A stretch of DNA of 64,000 nt from NCBI RefSeq assembly GCF_027947575.1, contig NZ_CP116256.1, forward strand, positions 682,001 through 746,000. Direction: 5' to 3'. This stretch comes from Streptomyces rubrogriseus (GTDB lineage: Bacteria; Actinomycetota; Actinomycetes; Streptomycetales; Streptomycetaceae). This document shows positions 36,449 through 45,545 of this stretch, piece after piece. A program made the position numbers and the translations under genes. Numbering within the stretch: position 1 is the stretch's first letter; the number at the start of each line of letters is the position of its first letter. Below the pieces are notes generated by a model. That model had not been told where the DNA came from. It saw only the letters and a list, made by a program, of their open reading frames with translations, and made no database searches.

Positions 36449-39009
36449 CCGTCGTGAAGACCTCGATGCGCAACTTCTTCGCGCACAAGGGCCGCATGGC
36501 GCTCTCGGCGGTGGCGGTGCTGCTGTCGGTGGCGTTCGTGTGCGGCACCCTGGTGTTCACCGACACGATGAACACCACCTTCGACAAGCTCTTCGCGGTC
36601 ACCTCCTCGGACGTGTCGGTGGCCCCGAAGGACGTCAAGGCCGAGGACACTCCGCAGAACGGGGTGCCCGAGTCGCTGCCGGCGTCAACGCTGGAGAAGA
36701 TCCGTTCGGTCGACGGCGTGGAGTCCGTCGAGGGCGCGGTCGTCTCGATGAACGTGACCGTCGTCAACTCCGACAACGACAACGTCGGGGCCACCAGCGG
36801 CGCTCCCACCCTCGCCGGGAACTGGACCAAGAACGACCTGCGGTCCATGGAGATCACCTCGGGCCACGCCCCGCGCGGCCCGACCGAGACGATGGTCGAC
36901 TCCGACACCGCCGACAAGCACGACCTGAAGATCGGCGACGAGCTGCGCACCATCGCGCAGACCGGCGACTTCAAGGCGAAGATCGTCGGCATCGCCTCCT
37001 TCACCGTGACCAACCCCGGTGCCGCGGTCGTCTACTTCGACACCGCCACCGCCCAGCGTGAACTGCTCGGCGGCGCGGACCGGTTCAGCCAGTTCAACGT
37101 CACCGCCGCCGCCGGTGTCACCGACGCGCAGCTCAAGCAGAACGTGTCCGGCGCCCTGGGGGACACGTTCAAGATCCAGACGGCCAAGGAGGCGTCCGAC
37201 GAAGGACGCGAGGACGTCGGCGAGTTCATGGACGTCATCAAGTACGCCATGCTCGGCTTCGCCGGGATCGCGTTCCTGGTCGGCATCTTCCTGATCATCA
37301 ACACCTTCTCCATGCTGGTCGCCCAGCGCACCCGCGAGATCGGCCTGATGCGGGCCATCGGCTCCTCCCGCCGGCAGGTCAACCGCTCGGTGCTGGTCGA
37401 GGCGCTCCTGCTCGGCGTGGTCGGCTCGATCCTCGGTGTCGCGGCGGGTGTCGGCATCGCCATCGGCCTGATGAAGCTGATGTCGGCGGCGGGCATGAAC
37501 CTGTCCACCGACGACCTCACCATCAAGACGGCGACCCCCGTGACCGGCCTGATCCTCGGCGTCGTCGTCACCGTCCTGGCCGCCTACCTGCCGGCCCGCC
37601 GGGCCGGGAAGATCTCCCCGATGGCGGCCCTGCGCGACGCCGGCACCCCGGCCGACGTCAAGGCGGGCTGGATACGCGGCCTGATCGGCCTGGTACTCAC
37701 CGGCTCCGGCGTCGCCGCCCTGCTCACGGCCGCCTCCGCCGACAAGGCGAGCGACGGCTCGATGATGCTCGGCGCGGGCATCGTGCTCTCCCTCATCGGC
37801 TTCGTCGTCATCGGCCCGCTGCTGGCCGGGTTCGTGGTGCGGGTGATCAGCGCGGTGCTGCTGCGGGCCTTCGGTCCCGTGGGCCGCCTGGCCGAGCGCA
37901 ACGCCCTGCGCAACCCGCGCCGCACCGGTGCCACCGGCGCCGCCCTGATGATCGGCCTCGCACTGGTCGCCTGCCTCTCCGTCGTCGGCTCCTCCATGGT
38001 CGCCTCGGCCACCAGCGAGCTGGACAAGACGGTCGGCGCGGACTTCATCGTCCAGGGCAACCAGCGGATCGTGCCGCAGGCCGAGAAGGCCATGACCGGC
38101 ACCCCCGGCCTGGAGCACGTCACCCGCTACAAGGTGCTCGACGCCACGCTGACCTCGCCCGACGGCAAGACGGACGACGACGGCGTCACCGCCGCCGACC
38201 CCACCTACGCCGAGGACGTGCGCCGCGCGACGACCGAGGGCAAGCTCTCCGCCGCCTACGGCACCGACGCCATGTCGGTCGGCTCGGACTACGCCGCCAA
38301 GCACGGCGTGCACGTCGGCGACACCCTCTCCGTCGCCTTCGAGGGCGGCGAGACCGCGAAGCTCAAGGTCGCCGCGATCACCAGCGACGACGTGGCCATC
38401 GACCAGGGCGCCCGGTACATCAGCATCGAGACGATGAAGAAGTACCTGCCGGCCGAGAACGTCCCGCCGAACATGATCATGTTCGCCAAGGCGAAGGACG
38501 GCCAGGCCGACCAGGCGTACGCCGCGCTGAAGAAGTCGCTGGACGCCTACCCGCAGTACCAGGTGGCCGACCAGACCGACTACAAGCAGGAGCTGAAGGA
38601 CCAGATCGGCCAGCTGCTGAACATGGTCTACGGCCTGCTCGCCCTGGCGATCATCGTCGCCGTCCTCGGTGTGGTGAACACCCTGGCGCTGTCGGTGGTC
38701 GAGCGGACCCGGGAGATCGGCCTGATGCGGGCCATCGGCCTCTCCCGCCGCCAGCTGCGCCGCATGATCCGCATGGAGTCCGTGGTCATCGCCCTCTTCG
38801 GTGCCCTGCTCGGCCTCGGCCTGGGCATGGGCTGGGGTGCCACGGCCCAGAGGCTGCTCGCCCTGGAGGGCCTGAACGTCCTGGACATCCCCTGGCCGAC
38901 GATCATCGGGGTCTTCATCGGCTCGGCCTTCGTGGGCCTGTTCGCCGCACTGGTCCCGGCCTTCCGGGCCGGCCGGATGAACGTCCTGAACGCCATCGCG
39001 ACGGAGTAG
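36445..39009 (+). CDS. FtsX-type ABC transporter permease
   Basis: An 854-residue permease with two MacB/FtsX cassettes. An N-terminal helix (MALSAVAVLLSVAFVCGTLVF) is followed by an extracellular domain and three helices; an internal pair (WIRGLIGLVLTGSGVAALLT, LGAGIVLSLIGFVVIGPLLA) precedes a second extracellular domain and the last three helices. Both cassettes hold the coupling motif TREIGLMRAIG. It overlaps the ATPase gene by 4 bp and ends at a strong terminator. The substrate is unknown; the partial permease at 63199 is a relative. Confidence 0.92.
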   Translation: MTVVKTSMRNFFAHKGRMALSAVAVLLSVAFVCGTLVFTDTMNTTFDKLFAVTSSDVSVAPKDVKAEDTPQNGVPESLPASTLEKIRSVDGVESVEGAVVSMNVTVVNSDNDNVGATSGAPTLAGNWTKNDLRSMEITSGHAPRGPTETMVDSDTADKHDLKIGDELRTIAQTGDFKAKIVGIASFTVTNPGAAVVYFDTATAQRELLGGADRFSQFNVTAAAGVTDAQLKQNVSGALGDTFKIQTAKEASDEGREDVGEFMDVIKYAMLGFAGIAFLVGIFLIINTFSMLVAQRTREIGLMRAIGSSRRQVNRSVLVEALLLGVVGSILGVAAGVGIAIGLMKLMSAAGMNLSTDDLTIKTATPVTGLILGVVVTVLAAYLPARRAGKISPMAALRDAGTPADVKAGWIRGLIGLVLTGSGVAALLTAASADKASDGSMMLGAGIVLSLIGFVVIGPLLAGFVVRVISAVLLRAFGPVGRLAERNALRNPRRTGATGAALMIGLALVACLSVVGSSMVASATSELDKTVGADFIVQGNQRIVPQAEKAMTGTPGLEHVTRYKVLDATLTSPDGKTDDDGVTAADPTYAEDVRRATTEGKLSAAYGTDAMSVGSDYAAKHGVHVGDTLSVAFEGGETAKLKVAAITSDDVAIDQGARYISIETMKKYLPAENVPPNMIMFAKAKDGQADQAYAALKKSLDAYPQYQVADQTDYKQELKDQIGQLLNMVYGLLALAIIVAVLGVVNTLALSVVERTREIGLMRAIGLSRRQLRRMIRMESVVIALFGALLGLGLGMGWGATAQRLLALEGLNVLDIPWPTIIGVFIGSAFVGLFAALVPAFRAGRMNVLNAIATE

Positions 39010-39051
39010 CACCCGACCCGACAGCCACCGCACACGGGGGTTGCGGAGGAG

Positions 39052-39095
39052 GGCCCGGCGCCGACGTCCCACGGGACGAAGGCGCCGGGCCTTTT
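39052..39095 (+). terminator. Rho-independent terminator of the ABC operon
   Basis: GGCCCGGCGCC (39052-39062) pairs perfectly with GGCGCCGGGCC (39081-39091) and is followed by TTTT. It lies 43 bp after the permease stop. Confidence 0.9.
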
Positions 39096-39148
39096 GCGAT
39101 GCGGGGCCGGACTGCGACCTTCCATGCCCGGCGAGCCTCTCCTGCCCC

Positions 39149-39330
39149 GCGAGCCTGTGCTCTCCGCGAGCCTGTGCTCTCCGCGAGCCTGTGCTCTCCG
39201 CGAGCCTGCGCTCGTTCCGGAGCCTGTGCTCCCCGCGATCCTCCGCTCCCCGCAAGGCTCCGCTCGTCCCGGAGCCTCCGCCCCCGCGAGCCTCCTTTGC
39301 CGCGCGATCCTGCGCTCGTCCCGGAGCCTC
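39149..39330. repeat. 17-bp minisatellite upstream of mfd
   Basis: Three perfect copies of the 17-mer GCGAGCCTGTGCTCTCC lie at 39149-39165, 39166-39182 and 39183-39199. Degenerate copies (GCGAGCCTGCGCTCGTTCC, GGAGCCTGTGCTCCCC, GCGATCCTCCGCTCCCC and so on) run to about 39330. The unit is not a multiple of three, so the array is not coding. The strand is markedly C/T-rich up to 39430. Confidence 0.85.
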
Positions 39331-39490
39331 TGCCCCGCGAGCCCTCCGCCCCGCCCGGCCCCTCCGCCCTTCGGAGCCCCCGCCCCCCCCGAGCCCTCCG
39401 AAGCTCCCCGAGCCCCCGAGTCGTCCGTCACCCTGGCGTTCGCCTTTCAGCCCACCGAGTCGGGTGGTGGGTGGGCGCAGGCCCGGGGGT

Positions 39491-39510
39491 CCAGGGGGCG
39501 GAGCCCCTGG
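39491..39510. repeat. REP-like hairpin in the mfd upstream region
   Basis: CCAGGGG-N6-CCCCTGG in the context GGGGTCCAGGGGGCGGAGCC, a palindrome widely dispersed between Streptomyces genes. The 650-bp gap 39010-39660 holds this, the minisatellite and the terminator, and I see no gene in it. Confidence 0.6.
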
Positions 39511-39660
39511 TACGGCCACCGCGGCGCCGGCCACCACGCCCCCGGCGTCGTCCACAGCCCCCGACGCCCGCGCATGCGGAGACGTACGCTGGAGACACCC
39601 CGGCCCGCAGCGCGCGTCGGGCCCGTGGTGTTGTACACCCCCGCACGGAAAGCGCCCCGA

Positions 39661-42600
39661 ATGAGCCTGCACGGTCTGCTCGACGCCGTAGTCAAGGACA
39701 CCGCCCTCGCGGAAGCGATCACGGCGGCCGCAGACGGCAACCGCATGCACGTCGACCTGGTCGGCCCGCCCGCGGCCCGCCCCTTCGCGATCGCCGCCCT
39801 GGCCCGCGAGACGGGCCGCCCGGTGCTGGCGGTGACGGCGACGGGACGCGAGGCGGAGGACCTGGCGGCAGCCCTGCGCTCCCTGCTGCCCCCCGAGGGC
39901 ATCGTGGAGTACCCGTCCTGGGAGACCCTCCCGCACGAGCGGCTCAGCCCCCGCAGCGACACCGTCGGCCGCCGCCTCGCCGTCCTGCGGCGCCTGGCCC
40001 ACCCCCGCCCCGACGACCCCGAGACCGGCCCGGTCTCCGTCGTCGTCGCACCCGTACGCTCCGTGCTCCAGCCGCAGGTCAAGGGCCTGGGCGACCTGGA
40101 GCCCGTGGCGCTGCGCACCGGTCAGAGCGCCGACCTGGAAGAGATCGTCCAGGCCCTGGCGGCAGCGGCGTACGCGCGCGTCGAGCTGGTGGAGAAGCGC
40201 GGCGAGTTCGCCGTGCGCGGCGGCATCCTGGACGTCTTCCCGCCGACCGAGGAGCACCCGCTCCGGGTCGAGTTCTGGGGCGACGACGTCGAGGAGATCC
40301 GCTACTTCAAGGTCGCCGACCAGCGCTCCCTGGAGGTCGCCGAGCACGGTCTGTGGGCCCCGCCCTGCCGCGAGCTGCTGCTCACCGACGACGTGCGCGA
40401 GCGTGCCCGCGTCCTCGCCGAGGACCACCCCGAGCTGGGCGAGCTGCTGGGGAAGATCGCCGAGGGCATCGCGGTGGAGGGCATGGAGTCCCTGGCGCCC
40501 GTCCTCGTCGACGACATGGAACTGCTCCTCGACGTGCTGCCCAAGGGTTCGATGGCGCTGGTCTGCGACCCCGAGCGGGTCCGCACGCGGGCCGCCGACC
40601 TGGTGGCGACCTCGCAGGAGTTCCTCCAGGCGTCCTGGGCGGCCACCGCGGGCGGCGGCGAGGCCCCGATCGACGTGGACGCGGCCTCCCTGTGGTCCAT
40701 CGCCGACGTCCGGGAACGGGCCCGCGAGCTGGACATGATGTGGTGGTCGGTCTCGCCGTTCGCCGCCGACGACGCGTTCGACGAGGCCGACACCCTCAAG
40801 CTCGGCATGCACGCCCCCGAGACCTACCGCGGCGACACCGCGAAGGCGCTGGCCGACACCAAGGGCTGGCTAGCCGACGGCTGGCGCGCGGTCTACCTCA
40901 CCGAGGGCCACGGCCCCGCCTCCCGCACCGTCGAGGTCCTCGGCGGCGAGGGCATCGCCGCCCGCCTCGACAACGACCTCGAAGCCCTCAGCCCCTCCGT
41001 CGTGCACGTCTCCTGCGGCTCGATCGACCACGGCTTCGTCGACCCGGCGCTCAAGCTGGCGGTGCTCACCGAGACCGACCTGACCGGCCAGAAGGCCGCC
41101 GGGCGCGAGGGCGCGCGGATGCCGGCCCGGCGCCGCAAGACCATCGACCCGCTCACCCTGGAAACGGGCGACTACATCGTCCACGAGCAGCACGGCGTCG
41201 GCCGCTACATCGAGATGGTGCAGCGCACCGTCCAGGGCGCCACCCGCGAGTACCTGGTCGTGGAGTACGCGCCCGCCAAGCGCGGCCAGCCCGGCGACCG
41301 GCTGTACATCCCCACCGACCAGCTGGAGCAGATCACCAAGTACGTCGGTGGCGAGGCCCCCACCCTGCACCGCCTGGGCGGCGCCGACTGGACCAAGACC
41401 AAGGCTCGCGCCAAGAAGGCGGTCAAGGAGATCGCCGCCGACCTGATCAAGCTCTACAGCGCGCGGATGGCGGCGCCCGGTCACGCGTTCGGCTCGGACA
41501 CCCCCTGGCAGCGCGAGCTGGAGGACGCCTTCCCCTACGCGGAGACGCCGGACCAGCTCACCACCATCGCCGAGGTCAAGGACGACATGGAGAAGACGGT
41601 CCCGATGGACCGCCTGATCTGCGGCGACGTCGGCTACGGCAAGACGGAGATCGCGGTCCGAGCGGCGTTCAAGGCGGTCCAGGACGGCAAGCAGGTCGCC
41701 GTGCTGGTCCCCACCACCCTGCTGGTGCAGCAGCACTTCGGGACCTTCAGCGAGCGCTACGCCCAGTTCCCCGTGAACGTGCGGGCGCTGTCCCGCTTCC
41801 AGAGCGACACCGAGTCGAAGGCGACCCTGGAGGGGCTGCGCGAGGGCTCGGTGGACATCGTCATCGGCACCCACCGCCTGTTCTCCTCGGAGACGAAGTT
41901 CAAGGACCTCGGCCTGGTCATCGTCGACGAGGAGCAGCGCTTCGGCGTCGAGCACAAGGAGCAGCTGAAGAAGCTGCGCGCCAACGTCGACGTGCTCACC
42001 ATGTCCGCGACCCCCATCCCGCGCACCCTGGAGATGGCGGTCACCGGCATCCGTGAGATGTCCACGATCACCACCCCGCCGGAGGAGCGGCACCCGGTGC
42101 TGACCTTCGTCGGCCCCTACGAGCACAAGCAGATCGGCGCCGCGATCCGCCGCGAGCTGCTGCGCGAGGGCCAGGTCTTCTACATCCACAACCGGGTCGA
42201 GTCCATCGACCGCGCGGCGGCCAAACTGCGCGAGATCGTCCCCGAGGCCCGGATCGCCACCGCCCACGGCCAGATGTCGGAGCAGGCGCTGGAGCAGGTC
42301 GTCGTCGACTTCTGGGAGAAGAAGTTCGACGTGCTGGTCTCCACCACCATCGTCGAGTCCGGCATCGACATCTCCAACGCCAACACCCTCATCGTCGAGC
42401 GCGGCGACAACTTCGGCCTCAGCCAGCTCCACCAGCTGCGCGGCCGGGTCGGCCGTGGCCGCGAGCGCGGGTACGCCTACTTCCTGTACCCGCCGGAGAA
42501 GCCCCTGACGGAGACGGCGCACGAGCGGCTCGCCACCATCGCCCAGCACACCGAGATGGGCGCGGGCATGTACGTGGCGATGAAGGACCTGGAGATCCGC

Positions 42601-43194
42601 GGCGCGGGCAACCTGCTCGGCGGCGAGCAGTCCGGCCACATCGCCGGCGTCGGCTTCGACCTGTACGTGCGGATGGTCGGCGAGGCCGTGGCCGACTACC
42701 GGGCCTCCCTGGAGGGCGGCGTCGAGGAGGAGCCGCCGCTCGAGGTCAAGATCGAGCTGCCCGTCGACGCGCACGTCCCGCACGACTACGCGCCCGGCGA
42801 GCGGCTGCGCCTCCAGGCCTACCGGTCCATCGCCTCCGCCAACAGCGAGGAGGACGTCAAGGCCGTACGCGAGGAGCTGGTCGACCGCTACGGCAAGCTG
42901 CCGGAGCCGGTGGAGAACCTGCTGCTGGTCGCCGGTCTGCGCATGCTCGCGCGGGCGTGCGCCGTCGGCGAGATCGTGCTCCAGGGCAACAACATCCGCT
43001 TCGCGCCGGTTCAGTTGCGCGAGTCCCAGGAGCTGAGGCTCAAGCGGCTCTACCCCGGCAGTGTCATCAAGTCGGGTACGCACCAGGTGCTCGTGCCGCG
43101 CCCGAAGACCGCGAAGGTGGGCGGCAAGCCGCTGGTCGGGCGGGAACTGCTCGGCTGGGTGGGCGAGTTCCTGACCTCGATCCTCGGGTCGTAA
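39661..43194 (+). CDS. mfd: Transcription-repair coupling factor
   Basis: Displaces RNA polymerase stalled at DNA lesions and recruits UvrA. 1177 residues: an N-terminal UvrB-like module (VEYPSWETLPHERLSP), an RNA-polymerase-interacting domain (TGDYIVHEQHGVGRYIEM), then the translocase with GDVGYGKTEIAVRAAF (Walker A), IVDEEQRFG (motif II), TMSATPIPRTLEM, TTIVESGIDISNANT and QLRGRVGRGRERGYA. A TRCF C-terminal domain follows. The ATG at 39661 gives the family length; its ribosome-binding site is weak (GGAAAG). Upstream in-frame codons only translate the repeat region. Confidence 0.97.
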   Translation: MSLHGLLDAVVKDTALAEAITAAADGNRMHVDLVGPPAARPFAIAALARETGRPVLAVTATGREAEDLAAALRSLLPPEGIVEYPSWETLPHERLSPRSDTVGRRLAVLRRLAHPRPDDPETGPVSVVVAPVRSVLQPQVKGLGDLEPVALRTGQSADLEEIVQALAAAAYARVELVEKRGEFAVRGGILDVFPPTEEHPLRVEFWGDDVEEIRYFKVADQRSLEVAEHGLWAPPCRELLLTDDVRERARVLAEDHPELGELLGKIAEGIAVEGMESLAPVLVDDMELLLDVLPKGSMALVCDPERVRTRAADLVATSQEFLQASWAATAGGGEAPIDVDAASLWSIADVRERARELDMMWWSVSPFAADDAFDEADTLKLGMHAPETYRGDTAKALADTKGWLADGWRAVYLTEGHGPASRTVEVLGGEGIAARLDNDLEALSPSVVHVSCGSIDHGFVDPALKLAVLTETDLTGQKAAGREGARMPARRRKTIDPLTLETGDYIVHEQHGVGRYIEMVQRTVQGATREYLVVEYAPAKRGQPGDRLYIPTDQLEQITKYVGGEAPTLHRLGGADWTKTKARAKKAVKEIAADLIKLYSARMAAPGHAFGSDTPWQRELEDAFPYAETPDQLTTIAEVKDDMEKTVPMDRLICGDVGYGKTEIAVRAAFKAVQDGKQVAVLVPTTLLVQQHFGTFSERYAQFPVNVRALSRFQSDTESKATLEGLREGSVDIVIGTHRLFSSETKFKDLGLVIVDEEQRFGVEHKEQLKKLRANVDVLTMSATPIPRTLEMAVTGIREMSTITTPPEERHPVLTFVGPYEHKQIGAAIRRELLREGQVFYIHNRVESIDRAAAKLREIVPEARIATAHGQMSEQALEQVVVDFWEKKFDVLVSTTIVESGIDISNANTLIVERGDNFGLSQLHQLRGRVGRGRERGYAYFLYPPEKPLTETAHERLATIAQHTEMGAGMYVAMKDLEIRGAGNLLGGEQSGHIAGVGFDLYVRMVGEAVADYRASLEGGVEEEPPLEVKIELPVDAHVPHDYAPGERLRLQAYRSIASANSEEDVKAVREELVDRYGKLPEPVENLLLVAGLRMLARACAVGEIVLQGNNIRFAPVQLRESQELRLKRLYPGSVIKSGTHQVLVPRPKTAKVGGKPLVGRELLGWVGEFLTSILGS

Positions 43195-43214
43195 CCCGAG
43201 GTCCGGGCCGGCGC

Positions 43215-43260
43215 ACGTCGAAGCCGTCCACGGGGACAGTTCCGTGGACGGCTTCGACGT
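43215..43260. terminator. Perfect 19-bp hairpin between mfd and the antitoxin-like gene
   Basis: Bases 43215-43233 are exactly complementary to 43242-43260, with an 8-nt loop. Lying between convergent genes and lacking a T-tract, it is most simply a bidirectional terminator. Confidence 0.8.
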
Positions 43261-43282
43261 GTCCGGGTACGGGGAGTGGCTT

Positions 43283-43480
43283 CTACTGCCGCTCCCGGCC
43301 GCCGCCCTGCTCGCGTCCGAAGCCGAGTTTGCCCTCGGCCTGCTGCTGCGCGGCGTCGACCTGCTTCTCGTACTTGCCGCCGGTCCGCTGGTTGACCTGG
43401 CGTTCGGCGGCGTCGGACATCTTCCTTGACTTGTCCTTGTCCTTGCCGGCCATGCTCTTCATCTTGTCGAGGATGCCCAT
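43283..43480 (-). CDS. MT0933-like (Rv0909 family) antitoxin protein
   Basis: A 65-residue, highly charged protein opening MGILDKMKSMAGKDKDKSRK and ending in a Gln/Gly-rich tail. The start and lysine-rich helix are those of the small MT0933-like antitoxin family (M. tuberculosis Rv0909). AAGGAG lies 7 nt before the ATG. In mycobacteria it pairs with a toxin gene, but none is adjacent here: the next gene is divergent and encodes a secreted nuclease-like lipoprotein. A general stress role similar to CsbD-like proteins is the alternative. Confidence 0.65.
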   Translation of the reverse strand: MGILDKMKSMAGKDKDKSRKMSDAAERQVNQRTGGKYEKQVDAAQQQAEGKLGFGREQGGGRERQ

Positions 43481-43626
43481 GCAGAGCTCCTTCCGAGGCG
43501 TGACTCACTGTCGAAGGTACGACAGATATGTCTCGTGTGCCCACTAACGCCTACTTAAGGCCCCCTATGGGCCGGGCCGCTGCCTCGCTACGGTGGTGGC
43601 TGCGAACGGCAAGGGGAGGGGCGCAC

Positions 43627-44400
43627 ATGAGGCGGCACAGCAGGACCCGTACCGGTTGGGCCGCGGGGGCGGCCCTCGCCCTGGCCCTGGTGACCGGCTG
43701 CGAAGGCCTGGAGGCCGACGACGACGCCCCGGCCTCGGGCGGCGGCGCCGAGGCCCCCGCCGCGGGCCACGCCGTCAGCCCGCTGGACAACCCGGACGGC
43801 ACCGAGCCGGGCCTCGCCCCGGTCGCGGGCGACAGCCCGCAGGCGGCCGCCCGCAAGCTGATCGACGGTCTGCGGACCAAGGGGCGCGGCCCGAAGACCG
43901 GGTACGACCGGGACGAGTTCGGCTACGCCTGGATGGACACCGCCGACGGCGTCCCACTCGCCCGCAACGGCTGCGACACCCGCAACGACCTGCTCAAACG
44001 CGACGGCCAGGAGGTCCGCTTCAAGTCCGGCTCGGACTGTGTGGTCATCGCGATGACGCTGGACGATCCGTACACCGGGACGAGCATCGAGTGGCGCAAG
44101 CAGAAGGCGAGCGAGGTCCAGATCGACCACGTCGTGCCGCTGTCCTACAGCTGGCAGATGGGCTCCTCGCGCTGGCCGGAGAACAAGCGCGAGCAGCTGG
44201 CCAACGACCCGCTCAACCTGCTCCCCGTCGAGGGCCGCGCCAACTCCGCCAAGCGCGACTCCGGCCCGGCCTCCTGGCTGCCGCCCGACAGGTCGATCCG
44301 GTGCGCGTACGCCGTCCGCTTCGCCCAGGTCGCGGTCAAGTACGAGCTGGCGGTGACGGAGGCGGACCGGGCGATGATGTCGAAGCAGTGCCAGGGCTGA
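43627..44400 (+). CDS. Lipoprotein with HNH nuclease domain (DUF1524/GmrSD-C type)
   Basis: A 257-residue exported protein. The signal peptide ends in a lipobox (LALVTGC), so it is anchored outside the membrane. Residues 75-110 hold KTGYDRDEFGYAWMDT and a Cys pair (NGCDTRNDLL, then SDCVVIA). The HNH core is VQIDHVVPLSYSWQMG, then LANDPLNLLPVEGRANSAKRD. It probably cuts DNA or RNA at the cell surface, for nutrient recovery or defence; this is inference. The ATG is preceded by AGGGGAGGGG. It converges with the next lipoprotein gene. Confidence 0.82.
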   Translation: MRRHSRTRTGWAAGAALALALVTGCEGLEADDDAPASGGGAEAPAAGHAVSPLDNPDGTEPGLAPVAGDSPQAAARKLIDGLRTKGRGPKTGYDRDEFGYAWMDTADGVPLARNGCDTRNDLLKRDGQEVRFKSGSDCVVIAMTLDDPYTGTSIEWRKQKASEVQIDHVVPLSYSWQMGSSRWPENKREQLANDPLNLLPVEGRANSAKRDSGPASWLPPDRSIRCAYAVRFAQVAVKYELAVTEADRAMMSKQCQG

Positions 44401-44544
44401 CGCGGCTACGGCGCCGGTGTGGTCAGCGCCGCGAGGGCGGGGCGGAGCAGCGCCGCGATCCGGTCGCCCGAGGCGTCCCGCGGGGGTGACGGACCGAGCA
44501 GCTGGTGCGACTGCTCGGACGGCTTCGGGGTCACGCGGCCCGGC

Positions 44545-44596
44545 GTGAGGGGCCCGGCTCCCGCAGCCCCGGGGTGAGGGACCCGGCTCCCGCGGC
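44545..44596. repeat. Two direct copies of a 23-bp sequence, period 29
   Basis: GTGAGG-GGCCCGGCTCCCGC (44545 onward) recurs as GTGAGG-GACCCGGCTCCCGC (44574 onward). It lies between the convergent nuclease and lipoprotein genes. No gene or clear terminator is seen in 44401-44596. Confidence 0.6.
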
Positions 44597-45496
44597 TCAG
44601 GCGCTCGTCCCGTCCAGGCCGTCCAGGTCGAGGACCTCTCCTGCGGGGGACTCGGCGGGCACCGGCTCGTCGTACCCGGTGAAGGACAGGGCGCCGGGCT
44701 CCTGCTTCGAGCCGCTCTCGAAGCGCAGCAGGTACGGCTTGCCCTCGGTGGCGACGTACACCGTGTTGCGCGTGGAGCCGTCCGTCTCGTACAGGGTGAA
44801 CGCGGGCTTGCCGTCGACGGTGGTGGCCCTGCCGCGGGTCACCTTCGTCGGGGCGTCGTCGCCGCTGCCCCCGGCGTCCTCCAGCAGCTTGTCCAGGTCG
44901 CAGAAGCCGGCCATCTCCTTCGCGTCCGCGCCGTCGGCGGACATGCTGGTCCACCGTCCGGCCAGCAGCGACACGAGGGCCTCGGTGTCGGCCTGCGGCT
45001 CGCCCTTGCTCTGGGCCCGCAGGAACCGCTCGTCGTACTTCAGGTAGACCGTGTCGCCGGTCTTGATCAACTCGGCCTTGCCCTGGCCGTCCATGCCCAT
45101 CGTCCCGGCGCAGTCGCCCCGCCGGTCCAGGGCGAGGTCGATCTCTATGGTGCCGCCGCTCTCGTCGTCGGGGACGCTGCCGGTCATGCGCAGCGAGCGC
45201 GCCCCGGTGGTGGCCTTCAGCGCCCGCTCGGATATCTCGGCGCCGGTCAGCCCGGCGAACGGCTCGTCCGGCGACGGTCCGGAGGCGGACGCGGACGCCT
45301 CTGCCGGCGCCGCGGTCGAGCCGGGTGCGCTGGCGGACGGCGACGCGGCCGAGGATCCGCCGGACGCGGTGGACCGGGCGGCCCCGTCGGACGTGCCGTC
45401 GCCGTCCTGGCCGGACTGGCAGCCGGTCAGGCAGGCGGTGGCGCCGGCGGCGAGGAGAAGAGCGGTGAGTGCGGTGCGGCGCGCGCGACGGCGCAT
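44597..45496 (-). CDS. Lipoprotein of unknown function (LppX/LprG-like plan)
   Basis: A 299-residue lipoprotein: basic start, hydrophobic core, lipobox LTGCQS near residue 25. A 50-residue Ser/Ala/Gly linker follows, then a beta-rich domain from about residue 80 (SLRMTGSVPDDESGGTIEID, DTVYLKYDERFLRAQ, GKPYLLRFESGSKQEPGALS). This resembles the LppX/LprG fold that binds lipids, but the identity is not certain. The ATG at 45496 has GGGGGG 7 nt upstream. The exported protein gene lies just upstream on the same strand (49-bp gap), so the two may be co-transcribed. Confidence 0.7.
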   Translation of the reverse strand: MRRRARRTALTALLLAAGATACLTGCQSGQDGDGTSDGAARSTASGGSSAASPSASAPGSTAAPAEASASASGPSPDEPFAGLTGAEISERALKATTGARSLRMTGSVPDDESGGTIEIDLALDRRGDCAGTMGMDGQGKAELIKTGDTVYLKYDERFLRAQSKGEPQADTEALVSLLAGRWTSMSADGADAKEMAGFCDLDKLLEDAGGSGDDAPTKVTRGRATTVDGKPAFTLYETDGSTRNTVYVATEGKPYLLRFESGSKQEPGALSFTGYDEPVPAESPAGEVLDLDGLDGTSA

Positions 45497-45545
45497 GGTG
45501 GATCCCCCCAGGGATTCTCGGTGAACGGGGAGCGCGGTCCGGCGC

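Noticed and set aside
39094..39660. N-terminal extension of Mfd through the repeat region
   Set aside because: The translation is repeat-derived Pro/Ser/Arg sequence, a 17-bp unit is not frame-preserving, and the standard Mfd start is at 39661.
36685..40812. A very long open frame (1375 codons) on the minus strand across the ABC permease and the start of mfd
   Set aside because: It is opposite two well-supported genes and its product is a Gly/Arg/Val-rich shadow typical of the complement of high-GC coding DNA.
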